DNA of 11,250 nucleotides. Origin: Alphaproteobacteria bacterium (GTDB taxonomy: Bacteria > Pseudomonadota > Alphaproteobacteria > Rhizobiales > Beijerinckiaceae). The stretch lies in the NCBI GenBank assembly GCA_009921785.1, contig RFXE01000039.1, positions 1-11,250 of the forward strand, in the 5' to 3' direction. Made by a program: the position numbers and the translations under genes. The stretch's first letter is position 1, and every line of letters starts with the position of its first letter. The notes below the pieces were generated by a model. That model saw nothing but the letters and a program-made list of their open reading frames with translations. It had not been told where the DNA came from and searched no databases. Shown here one piece after another: positions 1-6,138 of the stretch.

Positions 1-31
1 CGTGGAGGTTCGAGTCCTCTCCTGGGCACCA
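1..31 (+). tRNA. tRNA-Leu, 3' part only (cut by window start)
   Basis: The first 31 bases read as the 3' end of a tRNA. A T-arm (stem GGAGG, loop TTCGAGT, stem CCTCT) is followed by the 3' acceptor strand CCTGGGC, discriminator A and an encoded CCA at 29-31. The T-stem pairs fully with one G-U. The acceptor strand implies a 5' strand GCCCAGG. That, together with the CGTGG lead-in that looks like the end of a long variable arm, fits bacterial tRNA-Leu. The anticodon lies outside the window, so isotype is an inference from acceptor and variable-arm style; a tRNA as such is nearly certain. Confidence 0.8.
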
Positions 32-98
32 GCCTTCGCACTATCGTGCTTCGGCTGGCTTACGCCAGTAAGTCAGCGAGCGCGATAGTGCGAAGGCT
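31..98. repeat. Palindromic repeat, copy 1, abutting the tRNA
   Basis: Bases 31-46 and 83-98 are a perfect 16-base inverted repeat (left arm AGCCTTCGCACTATCG). The stem can continue inward to 51/78 with two G-T pairs. Inside it, CTGGC (55-59) and GCCAG (64-68) form a small second hairpin. A 23-base stretch (44-66) recurs exactly at 148-170, and the right arm recurs at 187-203 with one mismatch, so this is one of two related units 104 bases apart. It starts on the last base of the tRNA CCA end. No T-run follows the stem, so it does not look like a standard terminator. It resembles REP-type extragenic palindromes; the family is not identified. Confidence 0.8.
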
Positions 99-128
99 GC
101 CCGCCGTAGCCTCTTGGCGAAGGCGGGC
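99..128. repeat. Short palindrome between the two repeat copies
   Basis: GCCCGCC (99-105) pairs perfectly with GGCGGGC (122-128). Within the loop GCC (109-111) can pair with GGC (116-118), giving a stem with an internal loop. It directly follows copy 1 and may be part of a composite repeat element. No gene or T-run is associated with it. Confidence 0.6.
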
Positions 129-144
129 CGGTAATCGCTTATCT

Positions 145-203
145 CACTCGTGCTTCGGCTGGCTTACGCCTGTCAGTCAACAGGCACGATTGTGCGAAGG
201 CTG
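145..203. repeat. Palindromic repeat, copy 2 (diverged left arm)
   Basis: Bases 148-170 are identical to 44-66 of copy 1, and 187-203 match 83-99 with one change. The left outer arm of copy 1 is not kept here, so this copy folds differently: TCGTGC (148-153) pairs with GCACGA (184-189), and GCCTGT (168-173) can pair with ACAGGC (180-185). It leads directly into the GIY-YIG gene, and an open frame runs from the repeat into that gene without a stop. Confidence 0.7.
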
Positions 204-248
204 GCGCGGATATTTGTGCGGACTGGAGGCGGAAGAAAAAGGCTGGGC

Positions 249-491
249 TTGTTCTACGTTTATCTGCTTAGGAGCATAGGTTTTCCCGACCAAACTTATT
301 GCGGCTTCACAGAAGATCTTAAGACGCGCCTGAAAGACCATAATGCTGGCAAGTCAAAACACACTTCAAAATACATCCCTTGGGAACTGATAAGCTACCA
401 TGCCTTCTCTGACCAAAGGAAAGCCAGGGAATTTGAGCACTATTTGAAGACGGGTTCCGGTCGTGCCTTTGCACGTAAGCGGCTAATTTAA
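249..491 (+). CDS. Stand-alone GIY-YIG nuclease domain protein (YhbQ/UPF0213-like)
   Basis: This encodes a small single-domain GIY-YIG endonuclease-fold protein. From the TTG at 249 it is 80 residues, the usual size of the family. Visible motif elements are Y3-V4-Y5 (the GIY position), Y17-C18-G19 (the YIG position), R27 with H31-N32 in TRLKDHN (catalytic Arg helix), and E63 in the AREFEHYLK helix (likely metal-ligand Glu). The C-terminus is basic, as in relatives. The start is uncertain: the frame is open back to a GTG at 216 and to a GTG at 150 inside the upstream repeat. The domain itself begins at about 249, and GGAGG and GGAAG lie at 225-235, so the short form is preferred. GC here is about 47 percent, lower than the following gene, and it sits beside a tRNA end and repeats, which suggests acquisition or mobility. 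Stand-alone members have no firmly settled cellular role; DNA cleavage or repair is inferred from the fold. Confidence 0.8.
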   Translation: MFYVYLLRSIGFPDQTYCGFTEDLKTRLKDHNAGKSKHTSKYIPWELISYHAFSDQRKAREFEHYLKTGSGRAFARKRLI

Positions 492-539
492 CGTCTTCTA
501 CCTGTCTGCGTTATCCATGCTTAAGGACTCTAACACCAT

Positions 540-1154
540 ATGACCATCCGTCTTCATAAGGGCGATCTGCCCGCCGATCACGCTCTCGGATCCGTTGTCG
601 CCATCGATACGGAAACGCTCGGTCTCAATCCGCATCGCGATCGGCTCTGCCTTGTGCAGCTCTCCCGCGGAGACGGTAGCGCCGATCTTGTTCAAATTCC
701 TGCTGGTGATGCGCCCGCACCCAATCTGCAAAAACTTCTCGCTGATCCGAAAGTTCTGAAAATCTTTCATTTCGGCCGTTTCGATATAGCTGTGATGCAA
801 AAACGCTTCGGTGTCAGAACGGCTCCGGTCTATTGCACGAAAATCGCCTCACGTTTGGTGCGTACTTATACCGACCGGCATGGCCTAAAAGATCTTACGC
901 GCGAGCTTCTCGGCATCGATCTCTCAAAACAGCAACAATCCTCTGATTGGGGCGCCGCCGAACTGACCGAAGCTCAATGCGCCTATGCCGCTTCCGATGT
1001 GCTTCATTTGCACGACCTCAAGGCGAAGCTCGATGTGCTTCTTGAGCGTGAGGGTCGTACAGCCCTCGCCCAGTCCTGCTTCAACTTCTTGCCGGCCCGC
1101 GCCGCGCTCGACCTTGCAGGTTGGGACGAGATCGATATTTTTGCGCATAGCTGA
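540..1154 (+). CDS. Short RNase D-type 3'-5' exonuclease
   Basis: This 204-residue protein consists of one DEDDy 3'-5' exonuclease domain. The four acidic residues and the tyrosine are visible: D23 and E25 in AIDTET, D82 in HFGRFDIAVM, and Y149 with D153 in YAASD. HGLKDLTRELLGIDLSK and SDWG between them are typical of RNase D. Full-length RNase D (Rnd) is about 370-390 residues with C-terminal HRDC domains. Those are absent here, so this is the short alphaproteobacterial form usually annotated as ribonuclease D. The expected role is trimming of structured RNA 3' ends, such as tRNA precursors, in the cytoplasm. The ATG at 540 has AAGGA at 524-528 upstream. It lies 45 bases before lptC on the same strand, an order common in alphaproteobacteria. 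Confidence 0.88.
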   Translation: MTIRLHKGDLPADHALGSVVAIDTETLGLNPHRDRLCLVQLSRGDGSADLVQIPAGDAPAPNLQKLLADPKVLKIFHFGRFDIAVMQKRFGVRTAPVYCTKIASRLVRTYTDRHGLKDLTRELLGIDLSKQQQSSDWGAAELTEAQCAYAASDVLHLHDLKAKLDVLLEREGRTALAQSCFNFLPARAALDLAGWDEIDIFAHS

Positions 1155-1164
1155 CGCGAACTCT

Positions 1165-1183
1165 GATCGAGATCTCCTCGATC
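1165..1183 (+). other. Stem-loop between the RNase D-like gene and lptC
   Basis: GATCGAG (1165-1171) and CTCGATC (1177-1183) form a perfect 7-base-pair stem with loop ATCTC. It ends just before the AAAGG (1185-1189) that probably serves as the lptC ribosome binding site. No T-run follows, so it is not a typical terminator. It could be an RNA processing or mRNA stability element, or chance. Confidence 0.4.
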
Positions 1184-1199
1184 GAAAGGCCCTCAATTC

Positions 1200-1874
1200 A
1201 TGTCCATGGGCACTGCCCTCCCCCTTCGTTCTCCTGCGCGCCGCGAGGCAGCGTTTAAGGCGGCGTGGCGCCATAAGAAATGGGTGCGGTTTCTCCGCTT
1301 CGCTTTGCCGACCTGCGCGGCATTGGCGATCGCCGGTCCGATTCTCTTTGTTTATCTCGAGCCGTTGAAATCCCTTCCGGCTGATATCGATATTGGTTCG
1401 CTTAATTTGGATGGCAGTAAGATCACAATGGATCGTGCCAATCTCAAAGGGTTCAAGGACGGCGATCTACCTTTCACGATCAATGCCGACCAAGCCATCC
1501 AAGATGTCAGCACACCCTATATTGTTGATCTCAACGGCCTGAAGGCCGATGTGACCATGCCCGACCGCTCCTTAGCCAAAATCTCGGCCGATCACGGCGT
1601 ATATGACAGCCAAAAGGACGTGCTCACGGCGCGCGGCAATGTCGATATCAAATCGCCACGCTATATGATCACGATGCGCTCGGGCGTGATCGATTTCAAA
1701 TCCAATCGGGTCACCTCAAAAGAGCCCGTAACAGTGACGATGAAGGGCGGCACGATTGACGCCGACAGTATGAATGTCTTTGATAATGGCGATCGCGTGC
1801 AATTTGGAGGCCGCGTCCGCTCGGTCTTCCGCAGAGCTGGCGCGCCCGTGAGTGGGGGAGAGACAGCGCCATGA
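1200..1874 (+). CDS. lptC: LPS export ABC transporter periplasmic protein LptC
   Basis: LptC is the bitopic inner-membrane protein that takes lipopolysaccharide from the LptB2FG extractor and passes it to LptA. The 224-residue product has a basic N-terminus (residues 10-30), one hydrophobic membrane segment at about 31-53, then a periplasmic beta-rich domain with the repeating strand pattern of the OstA/LptA fold (GVYDSQKDVLTARGNVDIKS, then GVIDFKSNRV and MNVFDNGDRVQFGG). Length and topology suit the alphaproteobacterial LptC family. The first ATG at 1200 has AAAGG at 1185-1189; a second ATG at 1206 is also possible. The stop overlaps the lptA start (ATGA at 1871-1874), implying translational coupling. 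Identity is strengthened by lptA and lptB directly downstream. Confidence 0.92.
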   Translation: MSMGTALPLRSPARREAAFKAAWRHKKWVRFLRFALPTCAALAIAGPILFVYLEPLKSLPADIDIGSLNLDGSKITMDRANLKGFKDGDLPFTINADQAIQDVSTPYIVDLNGLKADVTMPDRSLAKISADHGVYDSQKDVLTARGNVDIKSPRYMITMRSGVIDFKSNRVTSKEPVTVTMKGGTIDADSMNVFDNGDRVQFGGRVRSVFRRAGAPVSGGETAP

Positions 1875-2458
1875 TCAAGCGACTTATCGCAGTATCTTTG
1901 ATCAGCTTGGGGCTGACTGCTGCCCTTACACCCGCGTCCTTTGCTCAAGAGGCGAAAGGCAAACCGAGCGGTCTTTCCAAGAATTCGAAAGATCCGATCA
2001 ATATCGAGGCCGATAGTCTCGAAGTCTTCGATAAAGAAGGCAAAGCGATCTATTCAGGCAATGTCATCGTGACCCAAGGCGAAACGGTGATGAAGGCCAA
2101 GAAGATGCAGATTTTCTACGTCCGCAGCGAGGAAGGCCAAGCTACCCCTGCCGAAGGCGAGAATGGGACGTCGATAAAGCGCGTCGAAGCCGACGGCGAA
2201 GTGATCATTCTCGAAAAGGATCAGATCGCGACCGGCGATAAGGGAATATATGAAGCGACAACCGATGTTATGACGATGACCGGCAATGTGGCTTTGAGCA
2301 AAGGCCAAAATGTCACCAAGGGACAGAAGCTCGTCTATAATCTTGGCACCGGCGTCGCCACGGTCGATGCGGGCGGCACCGGCCGCGTATCGAGCAGCTT
2401 TGTTTCAGGCGGCGACGCCAAAAAGCCAGCCGCTCAGGGGAAAACCCCCAAACCATGA
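1871..2458 (+). CDS. lptA: LPS transport periplasmic bridge protein LptA
   Basis: LptA forms the periplasmic bridge that carries lipopolysaccharide from LptC to the outer-membrane LptDE complex. The 195-residue product begins with a clear signal peptide: MIKR, a hydrophobic core to about residue 20, and a likely cleavage after ASFA (residue 25). The mature part is an OstA-type beta-jellyroll, starting at DPINIEADSLEVFDKEGKAIYSG and continuing through VEADGEVIILEKDQIATGDKGIYEATTDVMTMTGNV. The C-terminal tail is low-complexity and rich in Ala, Lys and Pro. A strong GGGGGAG (1854-1860) precedes the ATG at 1871. It overlaps lptC by four bases and lptB by four bases (ATGA at both ends), so the three genes form one translationally coupled unit. 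Confidence 0.94.
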   Translation: MIKRLIAVSLISLGLTAALTPASFAQEAKGKPSGLSKNSKDPINIEADSLEVFDKEGKAIYSGNVIVTQGETVMKAKKMQIFYVRSEEGQATPAEGENGTSIKRVEADGEVIILEKDQIATGDKGIYEATTDVMTMTGNVALSKGQNVTKGQKLVYNLGTGVATVDAGGTGRVSSSFVSGGDAKKPAAQGKTPKP

Positions 2459-3213
2459 GTTTTGATGGCTCCGCGCGGGATACCGATCCCACCGGTTGGC
2501 TGATCGCCACCGGTCTGCAAAAAGCCTATCGCGGCCGCCGTGTGGTACGCGACGCGTCGCTTGCGGTTAAGAGTGGCGAGGCGGTGGGGCTTCTGGGCCC
2601 CAATGGTGCGGGCAAGACAACGATCTTCTATATGATCACAGGGCTTGTGCCCGCTGATGGCGGCCGCATCACGCTTGATGGCCATGACATCACGCCCTTT
2701 CCGATGTATCGCCGCGCGCGGCTGGGCATTGGCTATCTGCCGCAAGAAGCCTCGATTTTTCGCGGGCTCTCGGTCGAGGACAATATCCGCGCGGTTCTCG
2801 AACTTGTTGAAAAAGACCGCGACCGCCGCGAGGCCGAACTCGACCATCTCCTCGAGGAATTCGACATCAGCCGCGTGCGCAAAAGTCCCGCCATCGCTTT
2901 GTCAGGGGGCGAAAGACGACGTTGCGAAATCGCACGCGCCCTCGCCTCGCGCCCCTCCTTCATGCTGCTCGACGAGCCGTTTGCCGGTATTGATCCGATT
3001 GCCGTGGGTGACATCCGCGCTTTGGTCCGTCAGCTCACGGCCCGCAAGATCGGTGTCCTGATCACCGACCACAATGTGCGCGAGACGCTTGGCCTGATCG
3101 ACCGCGCCTATATTATCCATTCAGGGCAAGTGCTTATGGAAGGCACCCCCGACGCGATCATTGCTAATGACGATGTCCGACGCGTCTATTTGGGTGATGA
3201 ATTCCGCCTGTAG
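2455..3213 (+). CDS. lptB: LPS export ABC transporter ATPase LptB
   Basis: LptB is the cytoplasmic ATPase that powers lipopolysaccharide extraction with LptF and LptG, which are not in this window. In the 252-residue product the Walker A is GPNGAGKTT (48-56), the Q-loop Gln is Q97 in YLPQEASIF, the signature is LSGGE (149-153), Walker B is FMLLDEP with D173-E174, and the switch histidine is H206 in ITDHNVRETL. That last motif, with the arrangement GIDPIAV, is characteristic of LptB rather than of amino-acid importer ATPases. There is an N-terminal extension of about 14 residues relative to the shortest family members. The start overlaps the lptA stop. AGGGG at 2436-2440 could act as ribosome binding site but can pair with the following CCCC in a small AAAA-loop hairpin. 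Confidence 0.96.
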   Translation: MSFDGSARDTDPTGWLIATGLQKAYRGRRVVRDASLAVKSGEAVGLLGPNGAGKTTIFYMITGLVPADGGRITLDGHDITPFPMYRRARLGIGYLPQEASIFRGLSVEDNIRAVLELVEKDRDRREAELDHLLEEFDISRVRKSPAIALSGGERRRCEIARALASRPSFMLLDEPFAGIDPIAVGDIRALVRQLTARKIGVLITDHNVRETLGLIDRAYIIHSGQVLMEGTPDAIIANDDVRRVYLGDEFRL

Positions 3214-3225
3214 CAGGCGAAAACC

Positions 3226-3243
3226 ACACGCAGAGCGTGTTTT
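3226..3243 (+). terminator. Weak intrinsic-terminator-like hairpin after lptB
   Basis: ACACGC (3226-3231) and GCGTGT (3235-3240) form a 6-base-pair stem with loop AGA, followed by TTT. A smaller stem GCCTG/CAGGC (3206-3218) surrounds the lptB stop codon. The T-run is short, so termination would be partial at best. The position between the lpt genes and rpoN is sensible for uncoupling them. Confidence 0.35.
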
Positions 3244-3270
3244 GACCAAATACAATTTTAAGTATTTAAT
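3242..3270 (+). promoter_or_regulatory. Candidate sigma70-type promoter for rpoN
   Basis: TTGACC (3242-3247) and TTTAAT (3265-3270) are separated by 17 bases, and each matches the consensus at five of six positions. The region is AT-rich (3240-3290) compared with the genes on either side. Transcription would start near 3277, about 13 bases before the GTG at 3290 and about 60 before the GTG at 3338. This is a pattern match only. Confidence 0.4.
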
Positions 3271-3289
3271 CGGATATTAAGCAAAATCT

Positions 3290-4882
3290 GTGCCGATAGG
3301 CGGCCAGAGTGTTGCGTCCGGAGCTGCGTATCGTCCCGTGTCAGTAAAGTTCTCGCAAAGGCTAGAACTACGCCAAAGCCAGTCTTTGGTGATGACGCCG
3401 CAATTATTGCAGGCGATCAAGCTTTTGCAGCTCTCCAATATCGAATTGGCCGACTATATCGAGACGGAACTTGAAAAAAATCCGCTGCTCGAACGGGCAC
3501 AAGAAGAAACAGGCCCCGTTGCACAATCCGATGCGCCCGCACCTGATTCGGCACTGGGCACAGATGCCGATTGGGAAACGCGCACCGTTGCGCCTGAGCG
3601 TGGTGAAATCGATCCGCGTCACGATGTTCACCTCGACAATGTTTATCCCGATGATGCGCCAACCCTCACACCAGCTGCCAAAAATGATGCCGAACCGATG
3701 GGGCTTTCAGCGACAAGCTGGAGCGGCGTCGGCGGACAGGGCGGTGATGGCGAAGATTCAAATCTCGAAGCCTATGTCGCTGCTGAAATTTCGCTCCATG
3801 ATCATTTGACTGAACAATTGCATGTCGCCACGACCGATCCGATTGAACGGATGATCGGCGCGACGCTCGTCGATCTCGTCGATGAAGGCGGTTATATCCG
3901 TGAGCCTCTTGCGGATACGGCAGAACGTCTGGGCGTTCCGATTGAACGCGTCGAAAGCGTTTTAAAACTCATTCAAAGCTTTGATCCGACGGGTGTCGGC
4001 GCGCGCGATCTTTCGGATTGTTTGCGTCTGCAACTTATAGATAAAAATCGTTATGACCCTGCGATTGCCGCGCTACTCGACAATCTCGATCTTTTAGCGC
4101 GACGCGATTTTGCGTCCTTACGAAAAATCTGTGGCGTTGATGACGAAGACCTTCTCGATATGGTTGCCGACATCAAAAAGCTTGATCCCAAACCCGGTTT
4201 GAAATTTGGTGGTGGCACAGTTCAGCCTGTTATTCCTGACGTTTATGTGCGGCGTTCGGCTGATGGCAGCTTCATGGTTGAATTGAATTCGGAAGCACTG
4301 CCGCGCATTCTCGTCAATCAAACTTATGCGGCGAAAATTTCCTCGAAAGTTAAAAATGACGAGGAAAAATCCTATGTCAGCGAAGCGTTACAAACTGCGA
4401 ATTGGTTGACAAAAAGCCTTGAACAACGGGCAAAAACCATTCTCAAAGTCGCCAGCGAAATTGTGCGCCATCAGGAATTGTTTTTCACCAATGGTGTTGA
4501 ATTTCTACGCCCGCTCAATTTGAAAGCAGTAGCCGACGCGATTCAAATGCATGAATCAACCGTGTCGCGCGTAACATCCAACAAATATATCGCGGCAGAA
4601 CGCGGTCTGTTTGAAATGAAATATTTCTTCACCGCTTCGATTGCCTCTGCGGAAGGCGGCGAGTCTCACTCGGCGGAAGCGGTGCGGTTCCGTATCAAGC
4701 AAATGATTGATCAAGAGTCGGCTGACAATATTCTCTCCGACGATACAATTGTTGCCAAGCTTAAGGACTCCGGCATCGACATCGCCCGTCGGACGGTTGC
4801 AAAATATCGTGATAGTTTGCGAATTCCGTCATCCGTCGAGCGCCGCCGCGAGAAACAGTCGCTTCCTGCAAAAGCCAGCTGA
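3290..4882 (+). CDS. rpoN: RNA polymerase sigma-54 factor RpoN
   Basis: RpoN directs RNA polymerase to -24/-12 promoters that need AAA+ activators, typically for nitrogen, carbon and transport genes. The 530-residue product shows region I at about 23-70 (QRLELRQSQSLVMTPQLLQA, then LEKNPLLE), an acidic variable region II to about 150, a core-binding region, a helix-turn-helix region at about 407-440 (MHESTVSRVTSNKY) and the RpoN box ARRTVAKYRD (499-508). All parts are present and intact. The start is uncertain: the GTG at 3290 is the most upstream possible one, as a TAA precedes it in frame. A GTG at 3338 with GGAG upstream would give MSVKFSQRLELRQSQ, closer to the common RpoN N-terminus. The gene, especially 4020-4640, is richer in A and T than lptB. 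The order lptB-rpoN-hpf-ptsN is a widely conserved arrangement. Confidence 0.96.
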   Translation: MPIGGQSVASGAAYRPVSVKFSQRLELRQSQSLVMTPQLLQAIKLLQLSNIELADYIETELEKNPLLERAQEETGPVAQSDAPAPDSALGTDADWETRTVAPERGEIDPRHDVHLDNVYPDDAPTLTPAAKNDAEPMGLSATSWSGVGGQGGDGEDSNLEAYVAAEISLHDHLTEQLHVATTDPIERMIGATLVDLVDEGGYIREPLADTAERLGVPIERVESVLKLIQSFDPTGVGARDLSDCLRLQLIDKNRYDPAIAALLDNLDLLARRDFASLRKICGVDDEDLLDMVADIKKLDPKPGLKFGGGTVQPVIPDVYVRRSADGSFMVELNSEALPRILVNQTYAAKISSKVKNDEEKSYVSEALQTANWLTKSLEQRAKTILKVASEIVRHQELFFTNGVEFLRPLNLKAVADAIQMHESTVSRVTSNKYIAAERGLFEMKYFFTASIASAEGGESHSAEAVRFRIKQMIDQESADNILSDDTIVAKLKDSGIDIARRTVAKYRDSLRIPSSVERRREKQSLPAKAS

Positions 4883-4892
4883 CCGCTTCGCG

Positions 4893-4898
4893 TATAAT
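4893..4898 (+). promoter_or_regulatory. Candidate -10 box upstream of hpf
   Basis: A perfect TATAAT lies 11 bases after the rpoN stop codon in the 116-base gap before hpf. No good -35 element is seen 16-18 bases upstream, and there is no TGn extension. If used, it would give hpf a leader of about 90 bases, separate from rpoN transcription. Confidence 0.3.
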
Positions 4899-4998
4899 CC
4901 TTCCTCGTCCGCCATTGACTTGAGACCAAAGCACCTTAACTCTCTCCTTAGGGGAGATGGGCCCCTTTGAGACGACACATATAAGCGGAGGGTTTTTC

Positions 4999-5574
4999 AT
5001 GCCACTACGCGTATCGGGTAAGAATCTCGACATCGGCGAAGCGCTTCGCCAGCAAGTCACCCAGAGATTGCAGGAGTCAGTTTCCAAATTTTATTCCGGC
5101 CTTGTCACGGGTCATGCGACCGTCAAGCGGGAAGGCTCGGGCTATGAGACCGATTGCGTATTGCATTTGTCCTCAGGCGTGACGCTTCACGCTTTGGGCT
5201 TTGCGCAAGAGCCCTATCAAAGCGCAGACCGCGCGGCTGAGAAGGTAGAAAACCGCTTACGCCGTTACAAACAACGCCTCAAAGATCACGGCCCCGGTGG
5301 CGCTGTGCGCGCGGTTGAGGCCCCTTCTTATGTCATCCAATCGCCAGAAGAAGATGACACGCCCGACGAGTCGGACGCCTATAATCCTGTCGTGATTGCC
5401 GAGACCAAAAAGAGCATCCGCACGATGTCCGTGAGTGACGCTGTGCTCGATCTCGACATGACCGGCGCGCCCGTTGTCGTCTTCCGCCATGCGGGGTCCG
5501 GGCGGATTAATGTCGTCTATCGCCGGACCGACGGGAACATCGGGTGGGTTGACCCGCCGACCGCGGACCACTAG
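4999..5574 (+). CDS. hpf: Ribosome hibernation-promoting factor, long form
   Basis: HPF binds the small ribosomal subunit in stationary phase or starvation. The long form also pairs ribosomes into 100S dimers through its C-terminal domain. From the ATG at 4999 the product is 191 residues. The N-terminal S30AE domain (1-97) starts with LRVSGKNLDIGEALRQQV and ends with the basic helix AAEKVENRLRRYKQRLKDH. An acidic linker (PEEDDTPDESD, 116-126) follows, then the dimerisation domain (about 139-187) with SVSDAVLDLDM, PVVVFRHAGSGRINVVYRR and DGNIGWVDP. Length fits long HPF (about 180-200 residues) rather than short HPF (about 95). The start is chosen because AGCGGAGGG (4984-4992) sits about 7 bases before it; an in-frame ATG at 4957 lacks such a site and only adds an untypical extension. 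Its place between rpoN and ptsN is the classic one. Confidence 0.94.
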   Translation: MPLRVSGKNLDIGEALRQQVTQRLQESVSKFYSGLVTGHATVKREGSGYETDCVLHLSSGVTLHALGFAQEPYQSADRAAEKVENRLRRYKQRLKDHGPGGAVRAVEAPSYVIQSPEEDDTPDESDAYNPVVIAETKKSIRTMSVSDAVLDLDMTGAPVVVFRHAGSGRINVVYRRTDGNIGWVDPPTADH

Positions 5575-5619
5575 AGGAGCGTCCACCGTAGAGACCGCCC
5601 CAAGGCGGCGCGCCAGGAA

Positions 5620-5635
5620 TGGCCCGGTTCATGCT
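5620..5635 (+). promoter_or_regulatory. Candidate sigma54 (-24/-12) promoter for ptsN
   Basis: TGGCCCG (5620-5626), four bases, then ATGCT (5631-5635) matches the sigma54 consensus TGGCACG-N4-TTGCW at 10 of 12 fixed positions. The invariant GG (5621-5622) and GC (5633-5634) have the required 10-base spacing. Transcription would start near 5646, about 28 bases before the ptsN ATG. It lies in the 99-base gap between hpf and ptsN. No activator binding site was identified. Confidence 0.4.
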
Positions 5636-5673
5636 TTGCCATATTGGCGAAGATCACAGATAGAGACGAACCC

Positions 5674-6138
5674 ATGCCCTTGACCGATGTCCTGACCCCG
5701 GAAGCCGTGCTTCCCGCGCTTAAGGCGTCTTCTAAAAAGCAGGCACTACAGGATCTGGCTGAACAGGCCGCGAAACTGTCGGGCCTGCCGGAACGCGAGA
5801 TATTTGATGCGCTTTTGCAGCGCGAACGGCTCGGTTCGACCGGAATTGGCAATGGAATAGCCATTCCGCATGGCAAAATGGGTAAACTCGACCGGCTCTT
5901 CGGCGTCTTTGCCCGTCTCGAAAAGCCCATCGATTTTGAATCGCTTGATGGTGAGCCGGTAGATTTGATCTTCCTGCTGCTTGCGCCTGAAGGGGCGGGT
6001 GCTGACCACCTCAAAGCCCTTTCTCGCGTCGCTCGATCGCTGAGAGATCCGGCAATTGCCCAAAAACTGCGCAAGACAAAGGATGCTGATGCCTTGTTTG
6101 CGCTTTTGACCCAATCCCCGACCGCAACGGCGGCTTAA
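5674..6138 (+). CDS. ptsN: PTS IIA-like nitrogen regulatory protein PtsN (EIIA-Ntr)
   Basis: PtsN is the terminal phosphate acceptor of the regulatory PTS-Ntr chain (PtsP, NPr, PtsN). It controls targets such as potassium transport and stress signalling and does not transport sugar. The 154-residue product is a PTS EIIA type-2 domain. The phosphorylated histidine is H66 in GIAIPHGKM, preceded by RERLGSTGIGNG. The start LTDVLTPEAVLPALKASSKKQALQDLA closely follows the alphaproteobacterial PtsN pattern, which favours the ATG at 5674 over the in-frame TTG at 5644. It follows hpf by 99 bases, a gap holding a CCGCC/GGCGG hairpin (5595-5608) and the candidate sigma54 promoter. It converges with glk. 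Confidence 0.95.
   Translation: MPLTDVLTPEAVLPALKASSKKQALQDLAEQAAKLSGLPEREIFDALLQRERLGSTGIGNGIAIPHGKMGKLDRLFGVFARLEKPIDFESLDGEPVDLIFLLLAPEGAGADHLKALSRVARSLRDPAIAQKLRKTKDADALFALLTQSPTATAA

Noticed and set aside
44..170. Direct repeats that might hint at a CRISPR array
   Set aside because: Only two copies, with a long and structured spacer and no further units; the units are palindromic elements.
46..279. Open frame starting in repeat copy 1
   Set aside because: It is made of the two palindromic repeats and the spacer, has no recognisable domain and overlaps the GIY-YIG gene in another frame.
2434..2847. Minus-strand open frame over lptB
   Set aside because: It lies opposite the Walker A region of lptB and has no independent support.
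4915..4942. TTGACT as a -35 box for hpf
   Set aside because: No acceptable -10 box occurs 16-18 bases downstream (AACTCT region).
5595..5608. CCGCC/GGCGG hairpin after hpf as an intrinsic terminator
   Set aside because: No T-run follows and ptsN continues on the same strand; it may be an mRNA structure only.
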